Assembly: GCA_030550295.1 (NCBI GenBank)
Contig: JAUQPQ010000003.1
Location: 1 to 56,525, forward strand
DNA from: Chloroflexota bacterium
Lineage (GTDB): Bacteria; Chloroflexota; Dehalococcoidia; SM23-28-2; HRBIN24
DNA length: 56,525 bases
Direction of reading: 5' to 3'
In this document: in pieces, positions 42,227-52,245 of the stretch
Numbering within the stretch: position 1 is the stretch's first letter
How the letters are laid out: every line of letters starts with the position of its first letter
Notes under the pieces: generated by a model
Database searches by the model: none
Told to the model about the DNA's origin: nothing
Seen by the model: the letters and a program-made list of their open reading frames with translations, nothing else
Made by a program: the position numbers and the translations under genes

Positions 42227-45200
42227 TAATCGGCTCGGGGCCTATAGTCATCGGGCAGGCGGCCGAGTTCGATTACTCAGGTTCTCAGGCCTGCCGCGCC
42301 TTGCGGGAAGAGGGGGTGCATACTGTCCTGGTTAACCCCAACCCAGCCACCATAATGACCGATGAGGGGATCGCCGATACGGTCTATATAGAGCCCCTCA
42401 CTGTTGAGGTGCTGGAGCGCATTATCGCCCGGGAGCGGCCCGATGGCCTGCTGCCCACATTGGGGGGCCAGGTAGGTTTGAACTTGGCCGTTGCCCTTGC
42501 CGATGCTGGCATCTTAGACCGCTACGGCGTCCGAGTCTTGGGAACGCCCATAGAGTCCATCCGTAAGGCCGAGGACAGGGAGCTCTTCAAGAGGCTTTTG
42601 GACGAGATAGGCGAACCGCGCCCCGAGAGCGCCACCATCACCTCACTAGAAGAGGCGCGACAGGTAGCCAAAGAGCTAGGCCTACCTCTAGTGGTCCGCC
42701 CAGCCTACACCTTAGGGGGCACAGGAGGAGGGATCGCTCACAACTTAGAGCAGCTAGAGCGTATCGTTGCCATCGGCCTGAGGGCCTCCCCCATCGGCCA
42801 GGTCTTGCTGGAGCGGTGCCTCCTAGGATGGAAAGAGATCGAATATGAAGTGATCCGTGACAGGGCCGACAATTGCATCACCGTCTGCAACATGGAGAAC
42901 CTAGACCCCATGGGCGTCCACACGGGCGATAGCATCGTGGTGGCCCCCAGCCAGACCCTGACCGATAAGGAGTACCATATGCTGCGCTCCGCCGCCATCA
43001 AGATCATACGGGCCCTGGGAGTTGAGGGAGGGTGCAATATCCAGTTCGCCTTGGCTCCCCGCCAACAGATAGCGCCCTGGGCCTTGCGCCCCGATGGCCG
43101 CCCTCCCTATTACGTTATAGAAGTGAACCCTAGGGTCTCACGCAGCTCTGCCCTGGCTTCCAAGGCCACCGGCTACCCCATTGCCCGAGTCGCTGCCAAG
43201 ATCGCTGTGGGCCGCCGCCTCGATGAGATAGCCAATAAGGTGACAGGGAAGACTACAGCTGCCTTTGAGCCAGCCCTCGACTACGTAGTGGTCAAGATAC
43301 CCCGCTGGCCCTTCGATAAGTTCCCTTTGGGGGAAAGAGCCATAGGCACTCAAATGAAGTCAACGGGCGAGGTTATGGCTATCGCCCGCACCTTCCAGCA
43401 GGCCCTACAGAAGGCGGTCCGCTCATTGGAGTTGGGAGGACGCACCATCCTTTGGGAGGACCCCTCGTGGGAAGAGGAAGAACTGAGGGAGCTCATCTCT
43501 ACCCCCAACGATTTGCGTCTGTGGGCCTTGATGGCTGCCCTCCGTCGGGAGTACCGGCCCATGGAACTGGCCCAAATCTCTGGCATAGACCCCTGGTTCT
43601 TGGAGGAGATGGCGGAGTTGGTGGCCATGGAGAGGCGGCTCTTGACCGAGCCCCTTACGCCCCAGCTGCTTCGCGCGGCCAAGAATCTGGGCTTCTCCGA
43701 TAAGGACATAGCCACTCTGGCCGACCTTCTACCGGAACAGGTAAGGGAGATGCGCCTCCGCTACGGCATAAGGCCGGTCTACAAGATGGTAGATACCTGC
43801 GCTGCCGAGTTCGAGGCTGCCACCCCCTACTTCTATAGCACATATGAGGAGGACGAAAGGGCCGAGAACGAGGCCCTACCTCTAGAAGGGCCCAAGGCGG
43901 TCGTCTTAGGATCAGGGCCTATACGCATCGGCCAGGGGATAGAGTTCGATTATTGCTCCGTGCACACTGTCTGGGCCCTCCAGGAACAGGGCTACAAGGC
44001 CATCATCTTGAACTGCAACCCTGAAACTGTCTCTACCGACTTCGATACTAGCGACCGGCTCTATTTTGAGCCCCTCGGCGAGGAGGAAGTGCGCGACGTT
44101 TTGGAGAACGAGGCAGGAGAGAACAGCCCACCACCAGCCATTGTCCAGTTTGGAGGGCAGACAGCCATCAACCTGGCAGGCCCCTTAGCTAGGTATGGCC
44201 TATCCCTCTTGGGTTCTACCGCTGAGGCTATAGACCGAGCCGAAGATAGGGCGTCTTTCGAGGCCCTTTTGGACGAGCTGGGCATCCCCCAGCCTCCCGG
44301 TGGCACCGTCCAGTCCCTTGTGGAGGCCCTCCGCGTGGCCGATGCTCTGGGCTATCCAGTGTTGGTGCGCCCAAGCTATGTTCTTGGGGGCAGGGCTATG
44401 GAGATTGTGGAGGGCCCTAACCAGCTCACCTATTTCGTACAAGAAGCGGCTCACGCTGGCCAGGGACGCCCTATTCGTATCGACAAATATCTGGAAGGGG
44501 TGGAGGTGGAAGTTGATGCCATCTTCGATGGCGTCGATGTCCTTATCCCCGGCATCATGGAGCATATAGAGAGGGCTGGGGTACACTCGGGGGACTCTAT
44601 GGCCGTCTATCCCCCCCTGAGCCTCAGCCGGGCAGAGGTGGATACGGTAGTGGACTATACACGGCGCTTGGCCTTGGCCTTAGGCCTAAAGGGGCTCCTT
44701 AACATCCAGTTCGTCATCACCAGGCGACAAGGCAGCTATACCGTGTATGTGCTAGAGGTGAACCCCCGGGCCAGCCGCACCGTCCCCTTTATCTCCAAGG
44801 CCACAGGGGTCCCCATTGTGCGTCTGGCGGTAGGTGCCCTGTTGGGTAAGACCCTGCCCCAGATGGGTTATCCCTATGGCCTCTGGCCTCAACGGAGGTT
44901 GGTGGCGGTGAAGGCCCCCGTCTTCTCCATGTCCAAGCTCTCAGGGGTGGACACCTACTTGGGGCCCGAAATGAAGTCCACAGGCGAAGTGATGGGGATA
45001 GATAGCACTTTTGAGGCTGCCCTGGCTAAGGCGCTTTTGGCCGCCGACATGGCCTTACCGCCAAGGGGCGCCGTCCTCCTTTCCCTTGCCGACCAAACGA
45101 AGGCTGAAGCTATCCCTGTGATTCAAAGGTTGGCTGAGAGGGGCTATAAACTCTACGCTACTGAGGGTACCGCGGCTTTAATACGGCGCCTAGGCCTGGA

Positions 45201-45468
45201 GGTGGCCGAGGTGACCAAGAGGCTCAACGAGGGCCATCCTAACGTGGTGGACATCATCCAGCAGGGGCTGGTAGACGTAGTCATTAATACGCCTGAGGGC
45301 TCCCAGACCGCTACCATTAAGGACGGCTTCTACATACGCCGGGCAGCTGTAGAAAAGCGCATCCCCTGCTTCACGTCCATCGACACAGCCAAGGCCGCTG
45401 TGGAGGCCTTGCTTGTGGGCCCTGACCAGTTCTCCGCCTTTCCCGTCCACGAGTACCGACAATGGTAA
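42190..45468 (+). CDS. carB: Carbamoyl-phosphate synthase large subunit
   Basis: A 1092-residue CarB with the two homologous ATP-grasp halves: [19 protein letters not shown] and [11 protein letters not shown] in the first, [19 protein letters not shown] and [10 protein letters not shown] in the second, and a C-terminal MGS-like regulatory domain ([25 protein letters not shown]). It makes carbamoyl phosphate from bicarbonate, ammonia and two ATP. The start is uncertain: GTG 42190 or ATG 42199, both with poor ribosome sites and both lying inside a better-initiated small frame. pyrK overlaps the end by 7 bases. Confidence 0.95.
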   Translation: MQEMAGEVSKVLIIGSGPIVIGQAAEFDYSGSQACRALREEGVHTVLVNPNPATIMTDEGIADTVYIEPLTVEVLERIIARERPDGLLPTLGGQVGLNLAVALADAGILDRYGVRVLGTPIESIRKAEDRELFKRLLDEIGEPRPESATITSLEEARQVAKELGLPLVVRPAYTLGGTGGGIAHNLEQLERIVAIGLRASPIGQVLLERCLLGWKEIEYEVIRDRADNCITVCNMENLDPMGVHTGDSIVVAPSQTLTDKEYHMLRSAAIKIIRALGVEGGCNIQFALAPRQQIAPWALRPDGRPPYYVIEVNPRVSRSSALASKATGYPIARVAAKIAVGRRLDEIANKVTGKTTAAFEPALDYVVVKIPRWPFDKFPLGERAIGTQMKSTGEVMAIARTFQQALQKAVRSLELGGRTILWEDPSWEEEELRELISTPNDLRLWALMAALRREYRPMELAQISGIDPWFLEEMAELVAMERRLLTEPLTPQLLRAAKNLGFSDKDIATLADLLPEQVREMRLRYGIRPVYKMVDTCAAEFEAATPYFYSTYEEDERAENEALPLEGPKAVVLGSGPIRIGQGIEFDYCSVHTVWALQEQGYKAIILNCNPETVSTDFDTSDRLYFEPLGEEEVRDVLENEAGENSPPPAIVQFGGQTAINLAGPLARYGLSLLGSTAEAIDRAEDRASFEALLDELGIPQPPGGTVQSLVEALRVADALGYPVLVRPSYVLGGRAMEIVEGPNQLTYFVQEAAHAGQGRPIRIDKYLEGVEVEVDAIFDGVDVLIPGIMEHIERAGVHSGDSMAVYPPLSLSRAEVDTVVDYTRRLALALGLKGLLNIQFVITRRQGSYTVYVLEVNPRASRTVPFISKATGVPIVRLAVGALLGKTLPQMGYPYGLWPQRRLVAVKAPVFSMSKLSGVDTYLGPEMKSTGEVMGIDSTFEAALAKALLAADMALPPRGAVLLSLADQTKAEAIPVIQRLAERGYKLYATEGTAALIRRLGLEVAEVTKRLNEGHPNVVDIIQQGLVDVVINTPEGSQTATIKDGFYIRRAAVEKRIPCFTSIDTAKAAVEALLVGPDQFSAFPVHEYRQW

Positions 45469-46247
45469 CCTCAGAGTTGCGGCTTGAAGAGGCAGTCGTC
45501 GTATCGCAGGAGGAGGTGTGCCAGGATACCTACCTCCTATGGCTTTCTTGTCCTCCTTTGGCCAAGGGTGCAGCACCTGGCAGGTTCGTCATGTTGCTAT
45601 GTGGCGAAGGTTTTGACCCATTATTGCCCCGCCCCATGAGTTACCATCGGTTCCGGCAGGTGGGGGGAGAAACGCAGTGGGCCATCTTGTACGACGTACG
45701 GGGGCGTGGCACTAGGTGGCTATCGCAGAGGCGTCCAGGGGACCACATTTGGGCTTTTGGCCCTTTAGGTCGCGGATTCGCTCCTGAAAGGGGGGCTACC
45801 AACCTACTGCTGATAGCAGGCGGGCTAGGCATCGCCCCCATCATCGCCCTTGCTGATGCGGCTCTGGCCCAGGGCCGCACGGTCACTTTGCTGTATGGTG
45901 CCAAGACGGCCTCTAAACTTTTGCCTCCCTCTTACTTCCCTACGGATTTGGAGATCGTTTTTGCCACCGAGGATGGCAGCCACGGCCATCACGGCCTAGT
46001 CACCGATTTGGTCCCTTCCTTCCTCCCCTGGGCCCATCAGGCGTTCGTCTGCGGGCCCACTGGAATGTACAGGGAGCTGGCTAACGTCCTTCGAGGGGTG
46101 TCCAGCACGGCCAAGGTGCAGGTGCTCATGGAAGAGCACATGGCGTGCGGCACGGGCATCTGCTACGGCTGCACCACCTTCACCCGCAAAGGTCCGCGTT
46201 TGGTGTGCCGTGATGGCCCCTGCTTTGCCCTGGAAGACCTGTACTGA
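45462..46247 (+). CDS. pyrK: Dihydroorotate dehydrogenase electron transfer subunit
   Basis: A 261-residue PyrK. The FAD site is [11 protein letters not shown], the nucleotide-binding block is [16 protein letters not shown], and the [2Fe-2S] ligands are in [15 protein letters not shown] and LVCRDGPCF. It carries electrons from PyrD to NAD+ in class 1B dihydroorotate dehydrogenase. It overlaps carB by 7 bases and closes the operon. Its partner pyrD is not next to it but about 3.3 kb further on, past genes on the other strand. Confidence 0.93.
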   Translation: MVTSELRLEEAVVVSQEEVCQDTYLLWLSCPPLAKGAAPGRFVMLLCGEGFDPLLPRPMSYHRFRQVGGETQWAILYDVRGRGTRWLSQRRPGDHIWAFGPLGRGFAPERGATNLLLIAGGLGIAPIIALADAALAQGRTVTLLYGAKTASKLLPPSYFPTDLEIVFATEDGSHGHHGLVTDLVPSFLPWAHQAFVCGPTGMYRELANVLRGVSSTAKVQVLMEEHMACGTGICYGCTTFTRKGPRLVCRDGPCFALEDLY

Positions 46248-46309
46248 AACTGGAAAAAGGGCGGCTTCTCTTGTATATTCTGGACAGAACATATTCAAGG
46301 GAGGGTGCC

Positions 46310-47155
46310 ATGGCTGCCCAAGTAGTGCGTGTGGGAAACGTGGAGATAGTAGGACTTATAGACCTCGTTTTCCCCTTAGACTACGCCATACTTTTCCCCG
46401 GGCGCGATGTCCAGGCGATCATGGCCTTCCAAGACGTCTACCCCCAATCGTACACGCCCGACGGACGCTATCAGACATACGCCTCCTGCTATGTCGTCCG
46501 CTCAGGTGGGAAAACGGTGTTGGTGGATACGGGGCTTGGGCCTAACGTCCCCTCTTTCTTGGGCGGAGGCCGTGGCCGCCTGCTGGAGGAGCTATCTAGT
46601 AACGGGATAAGTCCTGAAGACGTGGACGTGGTAGTGTGTACCCATCTGCACCTGGATCACACGGGCTGGAATGCGCGCGAGGAAGGGGGAGTTCGAGGCC
46701 CTACCTTCCCCCGAGCACGCTACTACCTCCCTAGGGCCGACTGGGAACACTTCACCGCTCCTGAACGGATAGATGGGGCTGCAGGGCGAAGCAACCTACT
46801 TCCCCTACAGGAGGCAGGGGTGATGGAGCTTTTCTCTGGTGAGGTGACCCTGGCCGAAGGTGTAACCACTTTGCCCACCCCTGGCCACACGCCGGGCCAT
46901 TCCAGCATCCTCATCTCGTCTCAGGGGGAGCGGGCCCTTATCGCCGGGGATTTGGTGAACCACCCCCTCCAGATAGAAAAGGTGGATTGGTCATCGGCCT
47001 TTGATACCGATCCTGCGCAGGCGGCGGAGACGCGCCGGCGCATCTTAGACTTTGTAGAGAGCGAGGGTCTACGTGTGGCCTTTGGTCACCTGCCGCCACC
47101 TAATATGGGCCGCCTTATCCGTCTAGAGGGAAGACGAGTGCTGAGGGCGTTGTGA
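46310..47155 (+). CDS. MBL-fold metallo-hydrolase
   Basis: A 281-residue metallo-beta-lactamase fold protein. Metal ligands are in VVCTHLHLDHTGWNA, with further His in TPGHTPGHSS and the Asp in LIAGDLVNHP. The insertion around PRADWEHFTAPER is like AHL-lactonase and MBL-type hydrolases of broad function. ATG 46310 has GGGAGGG 5 bases upstream. It lies 62 bases after pyrK and is convergent with the Mrp gene, with a 6-base gap. The substrate is not known. Confidence 0.87.
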   Translation: MAAQVVRVGNVEIVGLIDLVFPLDYAILFPGRDVQAIMAFQDVYPQSYTPDGRYQTYASCYVVRSGGKTVLVDTGLGPNVPSFLGGGRGRLLEELSSNGISPEDVDVVVCTHLHLDHTGWNAREEGGVRGPTFPRARYYLPRADWEHFTAPERIDGAAGRSNLLPLQEAGVMELFSGEVTLAEGVTTLPTPGHTPGHSSILISSQGERALIAGDLVNHPLQIEKVDWSSAFDTDPAQAAETRRRILDFVESEGLRVAFGHLPPPNMGRLIRLEGRRVLRAL

Positions 47156-47161
47156 CCGCCC

Positions 47162-48259
47162 CTAATCCTTTTGCTGGGAAGGTGGCTCCTGGGCTAGGAA
47201 GTGCTGAATACTGACCTTCGCCGCCACCTTCTGGGCGATGGCCATAATCACCTGCGATACAGGTGAGTCAGGTTCGGCCTCCAGTATGGGTACGCCCCTG
47301 TCGGCCCCCTCCCTAACCTTGGGATCGAGGGGGATAGCACCGAGGTAGTCAATCCCCACCTCCTGACACACCTTCTCTACCAGGCCGTGACCAAAGATGT
47401 CCACCCTGCCGCCACAGTGGGGGCAGATAAAGTAGCTCATGTTCTCTATCGCCCCCAAGATGGGTACGTGCAGCTTCTCGAAAAAGGAGACAGCCTTTAG
47501 GGCGTCCTCCACTGAGACCGCATTGGGGGTGGTGACGATGACCACTCCCGTGACGGTGGCGTCTTGGGCTAGGCTCATGGAAGCGTCGCTGGTGCCCGGG
47601 GGCAAGTCCACCACTAGATAGTCCAGCTCTCCCTCCTCGCCCCAGGGGATGTCGTGGAGAAGTTGCCTTATGCCAGTGCCGATGAGTGGGCCCCGCCAGA
47701 TAACGGCGGTGCCTGGAGGCAGAAGGAAGCCAAGGGAGACTGCCCGTAGGCCATATCTCTCCACAATGGAGAGCCCCTTATCTGCCTGGAAGCCTGGGGG
47801 GAGACCCAGCATGGTGGGCACATTGGGACCTGTGAGATCGGCGTCCAAAAGCCCCACCCTGGCGCCGTAGTTGCGGAGGGCGAGGGCCAAGTTTACGGCT
47901 ACAGTGCTCTTGCCTACTCCTCCCTTGTTGGAAGCGACAGCTATGAGGTTACGCACGCCAGCTACCGGCCTGGGCCCGCGAAAGCCTGTAGGGCGCACGT
48001 TGGCCTTCATCTCCACTTCCACGCTGGCCACCCCCGGCAAGGCGAGGATCGCTTCTTGGGCCTGACGACGCATCTCCTCCCGAACGGGGCATGCCGGCGT
48101 AGTGAGGGTGATGGATACCTTTACCTGGTCGCCGCACAGGGCGATGTCCTCTAAAGATACAAAGCCAAGGGAGACGATATCGCGGCCCAAGTCAGGGTCG
48201 TGCACCTGCCGGAGCGCCTCCAGTACCGCTTCCTTAGTCAACTTTTTGTCCCCGTCCAA
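47162..48259 (-). CDS. Mrp/NBP35-family Fe-S cluster carrier ATPase
   Basis: A 365-residue protein. The N-terminal MIP18/DUF59 domain (about 1-85) has VHDPDLGRDIVSLGFV and TPACPVREEM; the P-loop ATPase starts with ASNKGGVGKSTVAVNLAL (GKS at 116-118), and the cluster-binding CPHC is near residue 280. Mrp/ApbC proteins hold and pass on [4Fe-4S] clusters. The gene follows a SufR-like regulator by 28 bases on the same strand, so it is probably controlled by cluster status. It is convergent with the metallo-hydrolase gene. Confidence 0.92.
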   Translation of the reverse strand: MDGDKKLTKEAVLEALRQVHDPDLGRDIVSLGFVSLEDIALCGDQVKVSITLTTPACPVREEMRRQAQEAILALPGVASVEVEMKANVRPTGFRGPRPVAGVRNLIAVASNKGGVGKSTVAVNLALALRNYGARVGLLDADLTGPNVPTMLGLPPGFQADKGLSIVERYGLRAVSLGFLLPPGTAVIWRGPLIGTGIRQLLHDIPWGEEGELDYLVVDLPPGTSDASMSLAQDATVTGVVIVTTPNAVSVEDALKAVSFFEKLHVPILGAIENMSYFICPHCGGRVDIFGHGLVEKVCQEVGIDYLGAIPLDPKVREGADRGVPILEAEPDSPVSQVIMAIAQKVAAKVSIQHFLAQEPPSQQKD

Positions 48260-48287
48260 GGTTCTGCTTACCTCCCACTATGATCTG

Positions 48288-48929
48288 TCACGGATCCACC
48301 ACAAACCTGCAGGCGTTGCTCCCTTCGCTGATGCGCTCAACACAGCGGACCGGGTGGCCCAATAGTCTGGCCAGAAGGTTGGTGTGCCACTCGCACACCG
48401 CCCGATAACTCTCGGCCACTTTGGGGAAAAGGCAGTTGTAGTCCACCATTTCGTACCTTGAGCCCACCCTACGCCACTCAACCATGGACCCTTGCTCCCG
48501 CAAGATCTGAGATACCAGCTTTACGCGCGCCCCCAGCCCCTTCCCCTCCAAGGCCCAAAAGTAACCAGAAGCTAGCCTGTCTAAGGCACGGGAAAGGACT
48601 AAGGCCTGCTTCTGCCTGGCATCTAGGCCCTGCAACTCGGCAGGGCTCAACTCGCCCACTACTTCAAGCAGCAGTAAAACTAACCACTCATAGCGCTTGG
48701 GATAGGTTTCATGTCCGGCAGGGGCGAGACGATACACATGACGGGGCCTCCCCGCAGGCCCCTTCTCTTGCCTCACCTCTACTAAACCATCCCTCTGTAA
48801 GGATATGAGATGTTGCCGCAGGGTGGCCCTCGCCAAACACATCCAATGGACTAGGTCATCTAAAGTGGCTGCCCCCCTGCGCTTCAGATGATCTAAAATC
48901 TGCCTCTTGGTAGGATGTATCACCCCCAT
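48288..48929 (-). CDS. SufR-like winged-helix regulator with four C-terminal cysteines
   Basis: A 213-residue regulator. The N-terminal winged helix is ILDHLKRRGAATLDDLVHW with ARATLRQHLISLQRDGLVEV as the recognition part. The C-terminal half holds four cysteines: CLFPKVAESYRAVC (12 between), 16 residues to the next, then 10 to CRFVV, close to the Cys pattern that ligates an Fe-S cluster in SufR. It probably represses the downstream Mrp gene when its cluster is present. ATG 48929 is selected; the frame to 48983 extends over the promoter. A -10 box 8 bases before the ATG implies a leaderless mRNA. Confidence 0.83.
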   Translation of the reverse strand: MGVIHPTKRQILDHLKRRGAATLDDLVHWMCLARATLRQHLISLQRDGLVEVRQEKGPAGRPRHVYRLAPAGHETYPKRYEWLVLLLLEVVGELSPAELQGLDARQKQALVLSRALDRLASGYFWALEGKGLGARVKLVSQILREQGSMVEWRRVGSRYEMVDYNCLFPKVAESYRAVCEWHTNLLARLLGHPVRCVERISEGSNACRFVVDP

Positions 48930-48937
48930 CCCTCTGC

Positions 48938-48943
48938 AGTATA
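48938..48943 (-). promoter_or_regulatory. -10 box (TATACT) of the SufR-like gene, very close to its start
   Basis: On the minus strand TTATACT ends 8 bases before the ATG at 48929. Transcription would begin at the start codon. The -35 region (TTCCTT) is weak. Confidence 0.45.
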
Positions 48944-49013
48944 ACACTCCCCACCCCGGGAAAGGAATGTTATGACAATTCACGCATCGTTAATGGTAGA
49001 AACCACAAGCTCC

Positions 49014-49042
49014 TTGACAAGGCGCGGGGGGCTAAGTATAAT
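49014..49042 (+). promoter_or_regulatory. Strong sigma-70-type promoter before the small zinc protein
   Basis: TTGACA (49014-49019), a 17-base spacer and TATAAT (49037-49042): both hexamers perfect. The start is expected near 49049, giving a leader of about 88 bases with GGAGG before the gene. This is the best consensus promoter I found in the window. Confidence 0.8.
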
Positions 49043-49136
49043 GTGCCGTGATGGTGAAATATGTAACAAAGCCGAAACGTGGAGGGTGTTGTAGCGCTTG
49101 TGGTCGAAGGGATATCTATTTATGGAGGTGGTGGAG

Positions 49137-49418
49137 ATGAGTGGGGCCTTGTTAGAGGAGGGAGCCGAGGCCCTGCCAGGTGAGCGGCAGTGTCGGCACC
49201 ACTGGGTCATTGCTACCCCCAATGGGACGATGAGCGTTGGGCGGTGTCGGCGCTGTGGGGCAGTACGGGAGTTCCGCAACTCTACTCCCGAGTCCTACTA
49301 CTGGGGCGAGGAGCCATCGGCAGACTCGTGGCTAAGGCCTGCTCGATCCATAGAAGGGGCTGACGAGGACTATTCTACGGCGAGCCAAAGCGGCGCCGGG
49401 ATGAGTATAGCCCTGTAA
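49137..49418 (+). CDS. Small zinc-binding protein, unknown function
   Basis: A 93-residue protein with the core CRHHWVIATPNGTMSVGRC followed by RRCGAVREFRNS: CxHH and CxxC-type ligands of a small zinc finger. The rest is acidic and low-complexity (GADEDYSTASQSG). Short proteins with an HHWVI...GxCRxCG core are found as hypothetical proteins in several Gram-positive-related phyla. ATG 49137 has GGAGG 8 bases upstream. It has a perfect promoter and a long leader, which suggests high expression; the role is unknown. Confidence 0.68.
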   Translation: MSGALLEEGAEALPGERQCRHHWVIATPNGTMSVGRCRRCGAVREFRNSTPESYYWGEEPSADSWLRPARSIEGADEDYSTASQSGAGMSIAL

Positions 49419-49511
49419 GGGCCTCTATTAGCTGGCCTGTAGAACCTTTTTGCCCTTGGTTACTACCGCTAACAGAATCGTCGCCTCCGCTTAGCACGGT
49501 GGTGGCGGCGG

Positions 49512-49517
49512 TATACT
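49512..49517 (+). promoter_or_regulatory. -10 box (TATACT) of pyrD, very close to its start
   Basis: TATACT ends 10 bases before the GTG of pyrD. The mRNA would have almost no leader, and no PyrR element is visible here, unlike the main pyr operon. Confidence 0.4.
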
Positions 49518-49527
49518 AGGCCTTGAG

Positions 49528-50451
49528 GTGAACATAGCGGTAGAGATTGGGGGCCGGGGCAAAAGGGGGCTTTTGCTTTCCAACCCCGTTATGGTGGCCT
49601 CGGGCTGTTTTGGCAACGGGATTGAGTTCCGCCGCCTCTTCGATATAGACAGGCTTGGGGCTATCGTTAGTAAAGGGATTACCCTTAGGCCTCGTCAAGG
49701 CAACCCGCAGCCCCGCTTAGTGGAGACGCCGGCTGGCCTTATCAACTCCATAGGGCTCCAGAACATTGGCGTGGGGAGGGTAATTAAGGAGCTGGCACCC
49801 ATCTGGGCCACATGGCGAGTGCCGGTGGTAGCCAATATCGCTGGCGAGAGCGTCGAAGAGTACGCCTCTTTAGCGGCGCAGCTGGACGGTACGCCTGGGG
49901 TGAGCGCCCTAGAGCTAAATATCAGCTGCCCCAATGTGGAGAATGGCCTAGAATTCGCCTGTCATCCGCCCTTGGCGGCAGAGGTAACGGCAGCAGTGCG
50001 ACGTTGCACTGCCCTGCCGGTCATCGTCAAGCTCAGCCCGGTAGCACCTAACTTGGTGGCGGTAGCCCAGGCAGTGGTGGAAGCAGGAGCTGACGCCCTC
50101 ACCATCGCCAATACGTACCCTGCCTTGGCTATCGATATCTGGAGCGCTCGCCCGGTGCCAAGTTTCGGTGGGGGGCTTTCGGGCCCTGCCATCAAGCCCC
50201 TGACTCTGAGGCTAGTGTCTGAGGTAGCTAGAGAGCAACTAGGAGTGCCTATCATAGGGTGTGGCGGTATCTCCACCTGGCAGGACGCTGTGGAATATCT
50301 GATGGCCGGGGCCAGTGCTGTGCAGGTGGGTACCATTACTTTCCGCAACCCTAGAGCACCGTTGGAAGTGTTGGAAGGGCTAGAAAGCTTCTTGCAGCAG
50401 CAGGGGATAGAAGACCTGTCCCAGATAGTTGGGGCTGCCCTAGGGTCATAA
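49528..50451 (+). CDS. pyrD: Dihydroorotate dehydrogenase, class 1B catalytic subunit
   Basis: A 307-residue FMN enzyme of class 1. The catalytic cysteine is in LELNISCPNVENG, substrate residues in GLINSIGLQNIG, and the phosphate-binding end is IIGCGGISTWQDAVEYLMAG and ASAVQVGT. Cys rather than Ser as base and the separate PyrK subunit point to class 1B (NAD+-linked). It converts dihydroorotate to orotate in the cytoplasm. GTG 49528 is the chosen start. It is separated from the pyr operon by three other genes and followed at once by a small membrane protein gene. Confidence 0.93.
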   Translation: MNIAVEIGGRGKRGLLLSNPVMVASGCFGNGIEFRRLFDIDRLGAIVSKGITLRPRQGNPQPRLVETPAGLINSIGLQNIGVGRVIKELAPIWATWRVPVVANIAGESVEEYASLAAQLDGTPGVSALELNISCPNVENGLEFACHPPLAAEVTAAVRRCTALPVIVKLSPVAPNLVAVAQAVVEAGADALTIANTYPALAIDIWSARPVPSFGGGLSGPAIKPLTLRLVSEVAREQLGVPIIGCGGISTWQDAVEYLMAGASAVQVGTITFRNPRAPLEVLEGLESFLQQQGIEDLSQIVGAALGS

Positions 50452-50454
50452 AAA

Positions 50455-50706
50455 ATGAGAGTACCAGGCCAGGGAGAAGAGGAGCCATCTTTCCGATGGG
50501 CGGACATCTTTCACCTTACAAAGGCTATCTTTTCCATACTCTTCTGGCCTCTTGTGGCTTTGTTGGCGTTAATGATAGCTATAGGTGGGGTTACAGTAGC
50601 TTTCAGCGTGCACTGGGTATGGGGGGTAACGGCCATGGCCCTTATAGGTGTGGGGGTGGCGGTATGGGGATGGCTGGACGCTAACAGGCGTTCTAGAGAG
50701 CCGTGA
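50455..50706 (+). CDS. Small two-helix membrane protein
   Basis: An 83-residue protein that I do not recognise. After a charged start (MRVPGQGEEEPSF) it has two hydrophobic stretches at about residues 24-46 and 53-74 and ends with a basic tail (NRRSREP), so both termini are likely cytoplasmic. It begins 3 bases after the pyrD stop and so is probably co-transcribed. Confidence 0.6.
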   Translation: MRVPGQGEEEPSFRWADIFHLTKAIFSILFWPLVALLALMIAIGGVTVAFSVHWVWGVTAMALIGVGVAVWGWLDANRRSREP

Positions 50707-50734
50707 GATGCGCTTCTAGGGAGTAGGCCTTGTG

Positions 50735-50740
50735 TATACT
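50735..50740 (+). promoter_or_regulatory. -10 box (TATACT) before yggS
   Basis: TATACT ends 9 bases before the GTG of the yggS-like gene. The predicted mRNA would be leaderless, though a GGAG also lies between box and start. Confidence 0.35.
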
Positions 50741-50749
50741 GGAGACGCC

Positions 50750-51421
50750 GTGGTAGCGACCGGAGTAGCTGAAAGGTTGGCGCTGGTAAAAGAGAGGATC
50801 GCCCGTGCTTGCCTCAGGGTAGGCAGGTCTCCCCAGGAAGTGACTATAGTAGCGGTGGGGAAAGGGTTCCCCCCTGAGGCGTTAAAAGAGGCCTGGGAGG
50901 CGGGTATACGCCACTTCGGGGAGAACCGAGTACAAGAGGCGGAGGCTAAAAGGCCGCATCTCGCCTCTCTTCCCGTAGTTTGGCATATGGTAGGACACCT
51001 CCAGCGCAATAAGGTGAAAAAGGCCCTTGCCCTTTTCCACTCCATCGACAGTGTGGACTCTTTTCCTTTGGCCCAAGAGATAAGTCGGCGGGCCCAAAGT
51101 AAGGTTCCCGTGTTGTTGGAGGTAAACGTAGCCGGCGAACCGTCCAAGTTTGGGTTCTCCCCCCAAGAGGTACTGGAGGTGGCTGAGCGGATCGCCTCTC
51201 TACCTAACTTGGACGTGCAAGGCCTTATGACGGTGGCGCCAATGGCACAGGACTCGGAGGAGGTGCGACCCGTGTTCCGACGCCTCAGAGAGCTGGCCCA
51301 TGCCCTAGGGCTGAGGGAGCTCTCCATGGGTATGAGCGATGACTTTGAGGTGGCCATAGAAGAGGGGGCCACCATGGTGCGTCTAGGAAGGGCCATCTTT
51401 GGGCCCCGCAAAGTAGGGTAG
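50750..51421 (+). CDS. yggS: YggS/PLPBP family pyridoxal phosphate homeostasis protein
   Basis: A 223-residue alanine-racemase-like single-domain barrel. The PLP lysine is in [15 protein letters not shown], followed by [28 protein letters not shown] and the phosphate-binding [16 protein letters not shown] with VRLGRAIFG. The family binds PLP and keeps its supply balanced without a defined enzyme reaction. GTG 50750 has GGAG 5 bases before it; an in-frame GTG at 50732 lies inside the -10 region. Next to proC and yggT, the common order. Confidence 0.92.
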   Translation: MVATGVAERLALVKERIARACLRVGRSPQEVTIVAVGKGFPPEALKEAWEAGIRHFGENRVQEAEAKRPHLASLPVVWHMVGHLQRNKVKKALALFHSIDSVDSFPLAQEISRRAQSKVPVLLEVNVAGEPSKFGFSPQEVLEVAERIASLPNLDVQGLMTVAPMAQDSEEVRPVFRRLRELAHALGLRELSMGMSDDFEVAIEEGATMVRLGRAIFGPRKVG

Positions 51422-51426
51422 TAAAG

Positions 51427-52245
51427 ATGAAGGTGGCCATAATAGGCGGTGGAGTTATGGGGGAGGCCCTTGTGGCCTCGGTGCTACGCCGGGGCCTCGT
51501 TTCCCCAGCAGAATTGACGGTATGTGAAATCGTGGCCCAGAAGCGGGAACACCTGGCCGCTACTTACGGTGTAAAAGTAGGCCATGACGCCGCTGAGGCC
51601 GTTAGGGGGGCCGACGTGGTGGTGCTCGCCGTCAAGCCCCAAGAGTTCCCTACTGTGGCTGCATCCCTGAAGGGGCAGCTGCAGCCAAAACAGGCGGTGC
51701 TATCCATCATGGCTGGCGTCAAGCTGGCAACCATAAAGGGCTCCATTGGCTACAGCCGTGTGGTCAGGGCGATGCCTAACACCCCTGCCCGCATAGGCGC
51801 TGGCGTCACCGTTTGGGTTGCTGCGCCCGAGGTGGAAACTCCTCAGAAGGAGATGGTGCGAAATATCCTGGGTTGCCTTGGGGCGGAAGTGGAGGCCCCT
51901 GAAGAGAAACTGGTGGATATGGCGACAGCTGTAAGTGGCAGTGGACCCGGATTCATCTTTCTACTCATGGAAGCATTAGTGGATGGGGCCGTCCACATAG
52001 GGATGCCCCGTCCCATGGCTACTGCCCTGGCCATCCATACCTTTTTGGGCAGCGCCCTCTACGCCCAAAAGGCGGATGCCTCTTTGGCGGAACTGCGAGG
52101 CCAAGTGGTTTCTCCAGGGGGGACTACATCAGCTGGGCTATTGGCCCTAGAAAAAGCGGGAGTAAGGGCAGCCATCATAGAAGCAGTGGCCCACGCCTAC
52201 CGTCGTGCCCTGGAACTGGGAGGGGAGCAGCCATTGGGGTCCTAG
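51427..52245 (+). CDS. proC: Pyrroline-5-carboxylate reductase
   Basis: A 272-residue ProC. The dinucleotide fold is [18 protein letters not shown], then [28 protein letters not shown] and the C-terminal dimer region [15 protein letters not shown] with [12 protein letters not shown]. It reduces 1-pyrroline-5-carboxylate to proline with NAD(P)H. It starts 5 bases after yggS and overlaps or adjoins the yggT start, so the three genes form one unit. Confidence 0.93.
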   Translation: MKVAIIGGGVMGEALVASVLRRGLVSPAELTVCEIVAQKREHLAATYGVKVGHDAAEAVRGADVVVLAVKPQEFPTVAASLKGQLQPKQAVLSIMAGVKLATIKGSIGYSRVVRAMPNTPARIGAGVTVWVAAPEVETPQKEMVRNILGCLGAEVEAPEEKLVDMATAVSGSGPGFIFLLMEALVDGAVHIGMPRPMATALAIHTFLGSALYAQKADASLAELRGQVVSPGGTTSAGLLALEKAGVRAAIIEAVAHAYRRALELGGEQPLGS

